A stretch of 64,000 nt of DNA from Phycisphaerales bacterium (lineage in GTDB: Bacteria > Planctomycetota > Phycisphaerae > Phycisphaerales > SM1A02). The position numbers and the translations under genes were made by a program. Position 1 is the first letter of the stretch, and each line of letters opens with the position of its first letter. Below, piece after piece: positions 9,226 through 16,988 of the stretch. Below the pieces are notes generated by a model. That model did not search any database. It worked only from the letters and a program-made list of their open reading frames with translations, and was not told the DNA's origin. Where the stretch lies: positions 62,001-126,000 of the forward strand of contig JASMLG010000126.1 in the NCBI GenBank assembly GCA_030748805.1, read 5' to 3'.

Positions 9226-11995
9226 TCTCGATGCTTTAACTTGTAAGTATTTGGGGTTACCCTCAACGAATGATCACCGTAGATTGTTGGGTCTTCCTTC
9301 AGGTCTTATTGATGAAACAATTGTAAACAGATCTTTAAGACGTCGTTTGGCTCAATTACATGTTCATCCTAACGGTAGATCTGAAGAAGCAATTGAGGTG
9401 TCTTCTTACCTTAAGAGAATTGCAGCAGATATAAAACAAAGTGTGCCGAAAATTGCACAAAGTGATGAACCGCATCCTGATATGACTCCATTAGATCAAG
9501 CAATACTCGCAGCTTTAATTGGAGAAGGAGGTTGGAACAGACGATGTCGTGCTCGTCTTGTAGCAATTGCAGCTTCATTTTCAATTACAGTTGGAGGACT
9601 CATGCGGATTCTTGAAGCTCTCGCTGAGTCAGCAAGAGGTGGAACTGGCCCACTGTCAGTGAAACAACGATCAACTTATGATATTTCTCGGAAATGGACT
9701 ACTGTTCCAGCAAAAAGGTCAGCAATTAGCGTTGTAGAGGAGTTTGTTTCAAGAACGGCTAAGAAAATTACACCTGACTTAAGTTCTCCTAGTCCGATTA
9801 TGACGGTGAGACTTGCGTTGCTATTTGGTTCGTTGACAATACTGGCATTTATATTAAGTTTACAAATTCTTCTTTCGCCCGATGAAACAAAAAGCACCTT
9901 AAGTACAATAGATTTAGAGATAGCAGATAAGGGTGGCTTGGACTCTGAACAAAATGTATTAAGTAATTTAATGCCTAAGCCATACGATACTTTTCCGACA
10001 TTTATCTTTGAACTAGTGGGCAATCAAAGCATAGAAGAGTCAGATAAAGCGGTATTGCTTTCTCGTAATCTATCTCAGTTGGCATTAAAGATTCGAGAAG
10101 CGCGACTCAGAGGTACCCGAACCCAAGACAAGTGGTTAGAAGAATGGAAAGAAGCTATTGATGTAATTTCTTTAGGTTGGCCATATATTGAGGAGTCATT
10201 ATTAGTTTCGATAACAACTGACTTGATAAATGTGTTGGTTCAAGCAGAATATGACCAACAATTTATTGGATCATTGATAGAGGTTGCTAAGCCAAGTAGG
10301 TTGCACATGAGATCTCCTAGTGAAACTATAAGTTTTCCTTGGAAGGTGGGATTTATAGCAAAAATCAGTAATTCTCAGCGTCTTGGTTCTTCAATTCAGG
10401 CATTGGCAAGGAAGTCACAACTTTCAAAAATTCCTCTTGTTCCAGAAAAAGAAGCTAGGTTGTTAGAAATCGATTCAATAGCAAACCAATTAGTTGAACT
10501 CACTGAAATTGATAATCGGGTGCTACACTTTTGGGAACTTTGGTTAGATGTCGTAATTCGTCTGAAAGATCCTCTAGTTAGGAGTGAACGATTTATGAAA
10601 GTTATTGAGACAATTATCGATAGTGAAGTAGATCTTTCTAGAGACAGTACAACTAGGGATGTGCTTGGTCGGATAGTAGATGAGGTGGACTGGATAAAGG
10701 GAAAGGTGCTGCTTGATGGGATTCTAGAACTCTACCGTTCAGAGCGAGTTGGATCAGAAGACCTTTGGGTATTGTCAAAAATGCTCAATGATGTTGATTC
10801 GTGTTCATGGTTTGCAGATCAGTATCTAGTGCACCCCAATTCGACTTCTAGTGAAAAGAAAGAAATTGCAAAAGTAATTGAGCGTGAGTGGCCAATTGAT
10901 AACTCGACACAAAAAGCTGTTTGGAACTTAACTTTGCCTGCAGGATTTTCTCCAGAGAAAATAGAGTCGTGGAAGAAAAGAATGGCAGATGCTACTACTG
11001 GGGAAATGGACTACTCGAATCTAGTGAAAATACGTTTAATTAACGAAGCAGCTGTCTATATCTGGAGAGGTAGACCAGATTTGGCAAATGAATGTTTCGT
11101 AAAATATGATAATTTTAAGATTAACAGTCATGTTTTAGCTGACAAAGAAGTTTATTTGAAAGACGGCGATTTTACTGACGAGTTCTCCGGAAAGAGAAGG
11201 GCAAATACTGATAAAGAACTCTCTCAGATTAACGCTCTTAATTATCTTTTGGAAAATAAAGTTACGGATTTAGGTATTCGCGATTCTAAAACTATCGCAC
11301 GCGCTTCTCTTGCTAACTTGTCAACTAAAATAAGGAATTTAGCAACAGAGGTCATAGTCGACCAACTTTACAATAGCAAAAATGTTGCTGTGGCAATTAT
11401 TCATGAAATTCCAAATGCAAAATCTCAGCAGCAGTTATTAAAATTAATAGCAAATTTAACTGAAGCAACCCTTCCAGATAGAAGCAGTCCTAGATGGACT
11501 AATGAAGCTCGCAGGGCACTGGTTCAGCATGCTTTAGCAGTATCTAACAAGGAATACAGAGAACTCGATTTAATATCAAATGAATTGACTAATTCATTAA
11601 TTGATGAAATGTTGTTTCTTAATCCAGCCACCATGCTACCTTCTGAGGATATTTCTTCTGTAAAAGCATTCGAATTGTTAGTAGAGCAATGGCAGCAAGA
11701 CCTAACCGCTTTTGGAGAATTGCCTAGAACTGGGTGGTTTAATCCAATAGGCGTTTTGCAAGAATATCTTCAATATCAGTTGGAGTATGCACGAATGCTA
11801 AAAATTGATGAAGCAAGATGGAGAAATATGGAGTCCAGCAGCCATTATGTAAACAAATTGGATATTTCAAGAATCACTAGTAAAAACATCATTGAACAAT
11901 TGCAATTTGCAGAGATAGCAATAGCAAATAATTGGGATAAGCTTATGTCTGAACTGCTTGTTGAAAACAGAAGAAGAAACGAGAGAAGTAAATGA
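9218..11995 (+). CDS. Large single-span membrane protein with degenerate J-like N-terminus
   Basis: 925 residues. The N-terminal 75 residues (DHRRLLGLPSGLIDETIV, then RRRLAQLHVHPNGRSEEA) recall a J domain whose HPD motif is changed to HPN. This is a visual comparison only. One membrane helix lies at about 196-220, followed by about 700 mostly helical residues that would be periplasmic if the N-terminus is cytoplasmic. No enzyme motif was seen. The gene overlaps its upstream neighbour by eight bases and its downstream one by four. It spans the membrane and could link cytoplasm and periplasm in the ExbB/ExbD system; function unknown. Confidence 0.78.
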   Translation: MIDLDALTCKYLGLPSTNDHRRLLGLPSGLIDETIVNRSLRRRLAQLHVHPNGRSEEAIEVSSYLKRIAADIKQSVPKIAQSDEPHPDMTPLDQAILAALIGEGGWNRRCRARLVAIAASFSITVGGLMRILEALAESARGGTGPLSVKQRSTYDISRKWTTVPAKRSAISVVEEFVSRTAKKITPDLSSPSPIMTVRLALLFGSLTILAFILSLQILLSPDETKSTLSTIDLEIADKGGLDSEQNVLSNLMPKPYDTFPTFIFELVGNQSIEESDKAVLLSRNLSQLALKIREARLRGTRTQDKWLEEWKEAIDVISLGWPYIEESLLVSITTDLINVLVQAEYDQQFIGSLIEVAKPSRLHMRSPSETISFPWKVGFIAKISNSQRLGSSIQALARKSQLSKIPLVPEKEARLLEIDSIANQLVELTEIDNRVLHFWELWLDVVIRLKDPLVRSERFMKVIETIIDSEVDLSRDSTTRDVLGRIVDEVDWIKGKVLLDGILELYRSERVGSEDLWVLSKMLNDVDSCSWFADQYLVHPNSTSSEKKEIAKVIEREWPIDNSTQKAVWNLTLPAGFSPEKIESWKKRMADATTGEMDYSNLVKIRLINEAAVYIWRGRPDLANECFVKYDNFKINSHVLADKEVYLKDGDFTDEFSGKRRANTDKELSQINALNYLLENKVTDLGIRDSKTIARASLANLSTKIRNLATEVIVDQLYNSKNVAVAIIHEIPNAKSQQQLLKLIANLTEATLPDRSSPRWTNEARRALVQHALAVSNKEYRELDLISNELTNSLIDEMLFLNPATMLPSEDISSVKAFELLVEQWQQDLTAFGELPRTGWFNPIGVLQEYLQYQLEYARMLKIDEARWRNMESSSHYVNKLDISRITSKNIIEQLQFAEIAIANNWDKLMSELLVENRRRNERSK

Positions 11996-12681
11996 AATTA
12001 ATGGGCGTTATTTTGTTTGCGACTTTGTTTGCTCAAGTTGATAGATGGGAGGACTCGCTCGATATTTATGATGGTATGTCATACATTCGAGCTGCAGAGG
12101 ATTTGGCCTCAGTTGGGATAACTACAAAAGATGATCGTAAGTTAGTGGAGAAACTTTATGTCCTTGCAGGTGTTGTTGATCCTAAGTTGAGAGAAAGTGT
12201 CATTCTCGGTTTGATTTCTGTGCAAGATGACAATGACTTTATTCAATTGCTTCATCAAATGAGGGATAGATCTGTGGGAGTTCTGGTTCCAAGTGTTGTC
12301 AGTAATGATGTTCTTCTAAATGAAACATCTTCTAAACAGATAGATATTATTTGCCAGTTGCTATCTAACTTAAGAAATGGTAAAGGGATTTCTGATGAGA
12401 ACGCAGAGTTATTAAAGCCATGGAGTTATTTGTTTGATGGTGGGCTTGATGCTTTCATAGAGAGAACCAAGAATAGAGCTCGTACTATTTCAGCAGATGA
12501 TATTAATTTAACCTTGAAGGTAGAGTTGCACATACTTGGTGGGCCAACCCTTTGGTCTGCTGATTACAACATGTCATCTGGAAGACCTGTCACTTTGACT
12601 GAGAATGATGATCTTGTTACTCTATTTCATGTTGATCCAACGAAAAAAATGCGTAGAAATGGGCAGTGGGTTACAGAATAA
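11992..12681 (+). CDS. Small exported protein, last gene of the VWA-ExbBD operon
   Basis: 229 residues beginning MKLMGVILFATLFAQVDRW, a short signal peptide with likely cleavage near residue 15. The mature protein is mixed helical, with HEAT-like segments (DPKLRESVILGLISVQDDNDFIQLL). The C-terminal third turns beta-rich (LTLKVELHILGGPTLWSADYN). No family is recognised. It overlaps the preceding gene by four bases and is followed by a convergent gene after nine bases, so it closes the operon. Confidence 0.72.
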   Translation: MKLMGVILFATLFAQVDRWEDSLDIYDGMSYIRAAEDLASVGITTKDDRKLVEKLYVLAGVVDPKLRESVILGLISVQDDNDFIQLLHQMRDRSVGVLVPSVVSNDVLLNETSSKQIDIICQLLSNLRNGKGISDENAELLKPWSYLFDGGLDAFIERTKNRARTISADDINLTLKVELHILGGPTLWSADYNMSSGRPVTLTENDDLVTLFHVDPTKKMRRNGQWVTE

Positions 12682-12689
12682 GTAGTTGA

Positions 12690-13136
12690 TTATTCAGAAT
12701 AGAATTTATGCTTACTTTTGATGACAGGCATTACATCTTCTACTGCAGCAGGCGTTGGGACCGACCAAATCGCCCAATTTGTTTTATGTGGTTCCATTGC
12801 AAGTTCAAGTCCATCTCTAACAAATCGTTTGAGCCTTCGAGTAGACAATTGGTCTATGAATTCGTGAGTCAATGGAGTGGCGATTTGCAGATCTTCAGGA
12901 GATGGAATGATAATTGCCAGTGGTTCATCTAAGTTGTCGGAAACAAATGAAACAGTCCAAAACCAGCAATCTCCAAACCACTGAACTTCATTTTCATATT
13001 CGCCAAGAGAATGTATTTTTGTTCTTGCCTTATCAAATGCCTTTTTGGCATCGAGAATAACCAATTTACGCAAACCATCGACTGTTGGTTTGTTAAATTC
13101 GTCTGTCCAGATTGATGTTGTGGCGTATTTTGCCAT
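12690..13136 (-). CDS. Conserved hypothetical protein
   Basis: 148 residues, no signal peptide from the chosen start. ATG 13136 is preferred over the longer frame to 13208 because CGGAG lies eight bases upstream and the longer frame would overlap the divergent response regulator. The sequence has an alpha/beta look, with WFGDCWFWTVSFVSD and a C-terminal GLELAMEPHKTNWAIWSVP then DVMPVIKSKHKF. I do not recognise the family. The start lies 51 bases from the response regulator start, so both share a short divergent promoter region. Confidence 0.65.
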   Translation of the reverse strand: MAKYATTSIWTDEFNKPTVDGLRKLVILDAKKAFDKARTKIHSLGEYENEVQWFGDCWFWTVSFVSDNLDEPLAIIIPSPEDLQIATPLTHEFIDQLSTRRLKRFVRDGLELAMEPHKTNWAIWSVPTPAAVEDVMPVIKSKHKFYSE

Positions 13137-13187
13137 TATGGTAACTCCGTTTAAACACGCGAGAATGACACATGATAGCATACACGC

Positions 13188-13628
13188 GTGAATAATCCTA
13201 CCCAACAATTACCTCCAGAAATAGATCTTTCAACTGCTACCATTCTATTGGTAGATGATAATGCTCAGAATCTTGAATTGATGCATGCTTTTTTGGAGGA
13301 ATTACCTTGCCAGATTCAGACGGCCTCAGACGGCGTAGAAGCAATCGAGTTAATCGAGAGGGATTGCCCCGACATGTTGATTCTAGATGTCATGATGCCT
13401 CGAATGAGTGGTTTTGAAGTATGTCAGAAGGTCAAATCTCAGCCATCTACAAGGGAAACTGTAGTGATAATGGTTACTGCTTTAAACGAGGTAAGCGATT
13501 ATGAACGTGCGGTTGAATGTGGAACAAATGATTTTATTACAAAGCCCGTTAATAAATTAGAACTTTTAACCCGCGTACGAACACTTCTAGAACTTGCACT
13601 AGTAAAGCGTGGTTTCAACTCACCGTAA
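13188..13628 (+). CDS. Single-domain response regulator (receiver)
   Basis: 146 residues made of a receiver domain and short tails. Acidic pair in LLVDDN, phospho-acceptor Asp in MLILDVMMP, the Thr in IMVTAL and the Lys in FITKPV are all present, so it should be phosphorylated. There is no output domain, as in CheY-like or phosphorelay proteins; the C-terminus ends LLTRVRTLLELALVKRG. The partner kinase is not in the window. The start is a GTG with a poor ribosome-binding site, so the exact N-terminus is uncertain. Confidence 0.9.
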   Translation: MNNPTQQLPPEIDLSTATILLVDDNAQNLELMHAFLEELPCQIQTASDGVEAIELIERDCPDMLILDVMMPRMSGFEVCQKVKSQPSTRETVVIMVTALNEVSDYERAVECGTNDFITKPVNKLELLTRVRTLLELALVKRGFNSP

Positions 13629-13757
13629 GCACTTACCTCAGGTCGCTATCCAATTTGCAATCTAGAAGTCCCGTTTATCAAACGAATGTAGTGATAATGC
13701 GTAGTTGGATTCTCTCAGAGTACTGTATTGTTTGTTAGTGAATATTCAGATAAGAAA

Positions 13758-13835
13758 ATCGGCTTGTCCCTCACTCGGTGAGAATCTGACGAAGGGGAGT
13801 CATACAGATTCTGACAAAGGGGGGGACAAGCCGAT
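13758..13835. repeat. Nested inverted-repeat element (three-way-junction-like)
   Basis: A perfect 13-base inverted repeat (ATCGGCTTGTCCC at 13758-13770, its complement at 13823-13835) encloses two further inverted repeats: CTCAC-TCG-GTGAG (13770-13782) and AGAATCTG...CAGATTCT (13781-13788 with 13805-13812). The inside also holds an imperfect direct repeat, AGAATCTGACGAAGGGG and AGATTCTGACAAAGGGG. It lies between two convergent genes. It could be an elaborate bidirectional terminator, a structured RNA, or a small REP/MITE-type mobile element. The repeats are directly visible; the function is not. Confidence 0.7.
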
Positions 13836-13856
13836 CCTTCATTTTCAATAAATGTT

Positions 13857-14057
13857 TTATGCGGCAGGTTGCCTAGTTACGATTGCTGGAGAATCGTTGG
13901 TTCTAATCCACCCACGTGATCCCCTTGGCTCAAGTGTTAAAAGTAGGTGTTCGTAGTACCGTCTCAGTGATGTAAGATCAAAACTAGCAAGCCAGTGTAT
14001 TGATGCTGTAGGGTTAATCCGGCTGATGGCTTCGATTACTTGGTTCTTTGTTAGCAT
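13857..14057 (-). CDS. Small conserved-looking protein, 66 residues
   Basis: MLTKNQVIEAISRINPTAS, then WLASFDLTSLRRYYEHLLLTLEPRGSRG, ending SPAIVTRQPAA. A strong ribosome-binding site (GGAAGGACAAAT before the ATG) and a protein-like composition support a real gene. It appears soluble, with helical segments and a Pro/Arg tail. I associate the 'LRRYxxHLxLTLEPRG...PAIVTRQP' style with planctomycete small proteins, but this is from memory and unchecked. No function is known to me. It ends 22 bases from the nested inverted repeat, which may terminate it. Confidence 0.72.
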   Translation of the reverse strand: MLTKNQVIEAISRINPTASIHWLASFDLTSLRRYYEHLLLTLEPRGSRGWIRTNDSPAIVTRQPAA

Positions 14058-14452
14058 ATTTGTCCTTCCATTTCCAATGCGATAGAAACGCTTTCGGATT
14101 GTCTGAACAAATTACTGTATTTGATAACTGATATCAAAATAACTTTTATCTAAGATATCAACGCTACTTGCGATAAATAGTGGGTTGATATGGAAGGTAC
14201 CCACAACATCTTGTGGGTTCAAGAAAACGTCTTTATTTTAAAAAAATTAGGACGAATATTCGGACGTTAATTAGCTGGTATGTAAAGGATTTGTTTTACT
14301 GTTTACATCTTAAATCAAAATTCTTGATTGCGTTTTACCCATACGAAGTGCTTCTCGCATTCCGCTATGCTGAGTAACGCCTAAAGATTTAGAACAACTT
14401 GTAATGCTTAACGTAGTTAGAAGGATTATGTTTTTGATAAACGGTTCTCTAA
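14058..14452. other. 395-base gap with a hairpin and a startless lipoprotein-like frame
   Basis: No convincing gene. It holds the promoter side of the 66-residue gene and the downstream side of sodA. A perfect 8-bp hairpin (ACCCACAA-CATC-TTGTGGGT) sits at 14199-14218 without a T-run. A minus-strand frame at 14310-14438 would encode a short lipoprotein-like peptide but lacks an ATG, GTG or TTG start. The rest is AT-rich sequence in which I see nothing else. Confidence 0.5.
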
Positions 14453-15115
14453 TTAGGTAGAAGTGCATGAACATCCGCACTGTCCGCTAGTGGTATGGGC
14501 GTTAGTCCATAGAGCGTTAACAGCGGACCAATTTACTACATTCCACCAAGCTTCTATGTAATCAGGCCTACGGTTTTGGTATTTTAGGTAGTAAGCGTGT
14601 TCCCACACATCAAGCGATAGGATCGGTGTGCAACCACACATACCAATGTCTGACATCAACGGATTGTCTTGATTAGCCGTAGAGCAAATGCATAAGTCAC
14701 TAGAGTTATTAACAGTTAACCAAGCCCAGCCAGAGCCAAACCTAGTTGCTGCTGCATTTGCAAAGATGCCCTTCATTTCATCGAGAGACCCAAAGGTCGA
14801 ATCAATCTTGTCAGCGAGTTCTCCTGTTGGTCCTCCATCATTACATGGACCCATTATTGACCAGAACATTGAGTGATTCCAGTGTCCGCCGCCATTATTT
14901 CTTACTGTAGTGCGAATCTCTTCAGGAAGTTGATGTAAGTTCTTTAACAGTTCTGAAGTTGGTTTCTCTTCCCACTCAGTTGATTCGACTGCATCATTAA
15001 GTTTTGCTACGTAACCTGCGTGATGTTTTGTGTAATGGATTTCCATTGTCCTTGCATCTATGTGTGGTTCAAGGGCATCGAATTCATAATTAAGTTTTGG
15101 GAGTTCAAATGTCAT
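14453..15115 (-). CDS. sodA: Iron/manganese superoxide dismutase
   Basis: 220 residues. Metal ligands are seen in HYTKHHAGY (first His), [11 protein letters not shown] (second His) and [20 protein letters not shown] (Asp and His). It converts superoxide to oxygen and peroxide. The open frame runs further upstream, but ATG 15115 has AAAGGAC seven bases before it and starts at the family's usual [10 protein letters not shown]. Odd features are several extra cysteines (DLCIC, GMCGC near the metal site, and a tail ending [10 protein letters not shown]) that normal Fe/Mn-SODs lack. No signal peptide, so cytoplasmic. Fe or Mn preference cannot be decided. Confidence 0.93.
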   Translation of the reverse strand: MTFELPKLNYEFDALEPHIDARTMEIHYTKHHAGYVAKLNDAVESTEWEEKPTSELLKNLHQLPEEIRTTVRNNGGGHWNHSMFWSIMGPCNDGGPTGELADKIDSTFGSLDEMKGIFANAAATRFGSGWAWLTVNNSSDLCICSTANQDNPLMSDIGMCGCTPILSLDVWEHAYYLKYQNRRPDYIEAWWNVVNWSAVNALWTNAHTTSGQCGCSCTST

Positions 15116-15392
15116 ATATTGTCCTTTCATCAATATTATAATAAATTCGTAGAAGGGGACAACAATATCCGTAAATAAGTGCGGACGAAGTTTGCACGAT
15201 TTTCCTGCTTTGCAAAATGTGTCCAATCTGCGATTCTATCGCATAAGAAGTGGGCTAGTTTTTGGGGGGTAGGTCATACACTTAAGCGGACTAACTTAAT
15301 TATGGTGTTAGTAATTATGTTAATGTCAGTTCAAGTTGTGAGGTTGGAGTCAGAATTTATATTAATTCAACAAGAAAGGAAGGTTGCAAATT

Positions 15393-16988
15393 CTATTTGG
15401 TATTTGTTTTTTTGAGAACGTGGAAACCATTCCCAAATGTACCGAACTCTGTGGTAGTTCCATCAACCCAGCGAACAGAAACATCTGTTATTTCTTTTGC
15501 GCTTCCAAGACCGAAGTGAACACGTGGATCATTAGCAGCCATATAACTCCATGCTGACTGAACGGGTTTGGTTATGGTATTACCATTAATAGAAGAATAA
15601 ACTACTGCACCCAGAGCATCGCGATTATGTTCGTCTAGGACTTTGAAGACAGCAGAATTTGATCTATCTGGGTGGATGTTCATTAAGAGATATGCAGGGG
15701 CATCTCTGTTAACAACAAGGATGTCAACACCTCCATCATTGTTAATATCACCGAATACAGCTGCTCTACTTGTATGAATTTCCTGTGCTTTAATGGCATC
15801 AATGATTGTCCACTTTTTGCCGTCTCCTTTGAGAAGAAAATTCGGTTCTGCAAATGGATCTTTGGTGATAGCTCCACCAAGTTGCTGAACTCTTCCATTC
15901 GCTTCATATATATCTAAATACCCGTCATTGTTGAAATCGACCCATCCAAGTCCGAACCTAGTTGCATGTCTTGTAGAAGTTCTTATCCCTTTTTGGGCAG
16001 TAATGTCAACGAAATAGCCACCTTCGTTTAGATAAAGGGAATCGCTTTCACCCGTTAAATTGCAAACAATTATGTCGAAGTCGCCATCGAAATCAAAGTC
16101 CTCTGAAGTAACTCCCATTCCAGCTTTTGCTTGCCCTTCATCGTCTAAGGCACACCCCATCAGTGGTGCGACATCTTTAAATTTCCATTCTCCTAAGTTC
16201 TGCCAGAGTTGGTCTGGCATTCCATCGTTAGCAACAAAAATATCAATTAACCCATCGCCAGTGTAATCATTGCAAAGGATGCCAAGCCCTGTTCCAGTTT
16301 GGGTTCCTATACCCGCTGGCTCTGACATGTCAGTAAAAGTTCCATCACCGTTGTTCTTGTACAGTAAATCCTTGGCAGGAGCCATATAGTTTGTAGGCGA
16401 GCAATAGTCCTCTTTCCCTTTTGGGTTGTAGCAAGTTAGGTCTAGCCCATGTTCCCAGACCAAATAGTTGATTGCATATAAATCGAGATCGCCATCAGAA
16501 TCAAAATCTGCAAATGCAACACTGGCTCCCCAACCATCATCATCCACTCCTGCAGTGATAGTAACATCTTCAAATGTTCCATCTCCATTATTTTTTAAAA
16601 GGGTATTTCTCCCAACGTTTGTAATATATAAATCCACGAAGGAGTCGTTGTTAAAATCACCCGCAGCAACACCCATTCCATAACCAAAGTCGCCAGTTTT
16701 ACTCAGTTCAGTGACGTCTGTGAATTTTCCATCCTCGTTTTGCAACAGTACGTTTTGTTCTTTGTGTTTAGTATCAAGGTGACCACCTTGAACAAAGTAA
16801 ATATCTAGGTCACCGTCATTGTCAAAATCAAACAATGCAGCGCCACCACCTATAATTTCTGGCATGTTGTAAGTTCCAGTTTCTCCACTTACCCAACTTA
16901 GTAAGACGTTCCTGTCACTTGCTTGGTTTTCAAACCAGGGTTCAGTTTGAAATGCAAAAGTTGTTCCCAGTAAAAAAGTAACTATCAT
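15393..16988 (-). CDS. Exported CRTAC/FG-GAP (VCBS) repeat protein with ASPIC/UnbV end
   Basis: 531 residues with a short signal peptide (to about residue 13). At least seven FG-GAP/VCBS repeats carry calcium-binding loops of the form DFDNDGDLDIY, DFNNDSFVDLY, DFDSDGDLDLY and DINNDGGVDIL, which predicts a beta-propeller. The C-terminus (SVRWVDGTTTEFG..FHVL) matches the ASPIC/UnbV domain seen in CRTAC1-like bacterial proteins. Probably extracellular or outer-surface, ligand unknown. It overlaps the upstream TPR gene by four bases, so the two are translationally coupled and likely act together. Confidence 0.88.
   Translation of the reverse strand: MIVTFLLGTTFAFQTEPWFENQASDRNVLLSWVSGETGTYNMPEIIGGGAALFDFDNDGDLDIYFVQGGHLDTKHKEQNVLLQNEDGKFTDVTELSKTGDFGYGMGVAAGDFNNDSFVDLYITNVGRNTLLKNNGDGTFEDVTITAGVDDDGWGASVAFADFDSDGDLDLYAINYLVWEHGLDLTCYNPKGKEDYCSPTNYMAPAKDLLYKNNGDGTFTDMSEPAGIGTQTGTGLGILCNDYTGDGLIDIFVANDGMPDQLWQNLGEWKFKDVAPLMGCALDDEGQAKAGMGVTSEDFDFDGDFDIIVCNLTGESDSLYLNEGGYFVDITAQKGIRTSTRHATRFGLGWVDFNNDGYLDIYEANGRVQQLGGAITKDPFAEPNFLLKGDGKKWTIIDAIKAQEIHTSRAAVFGDINNDGGVDILVVNRDAPAYLLMNIHPDRSNSAVFKVLDEHNRDALGAVVYSSINGNTITKPVQSAWSYMAANDPRVHFGLGSAKEITDVSVRWVDGTTTEFGTFGNGFHVLKKTNTK

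Noticed and set aside
13758..13835. tRNA-like or simple rho-independent terminator
   Set aside because: No anticodon or T-arm is present and neither side has a T-run, so it is listed as a repeat element instead.
15179..15415. Plus-strand open frame of 78 codons beside sodA
   Set aside because: It covers the sodA upstream region and the end of the CRTAC gene, lacks a good ribosome-binding site and has a composition like random AT-rich translation.
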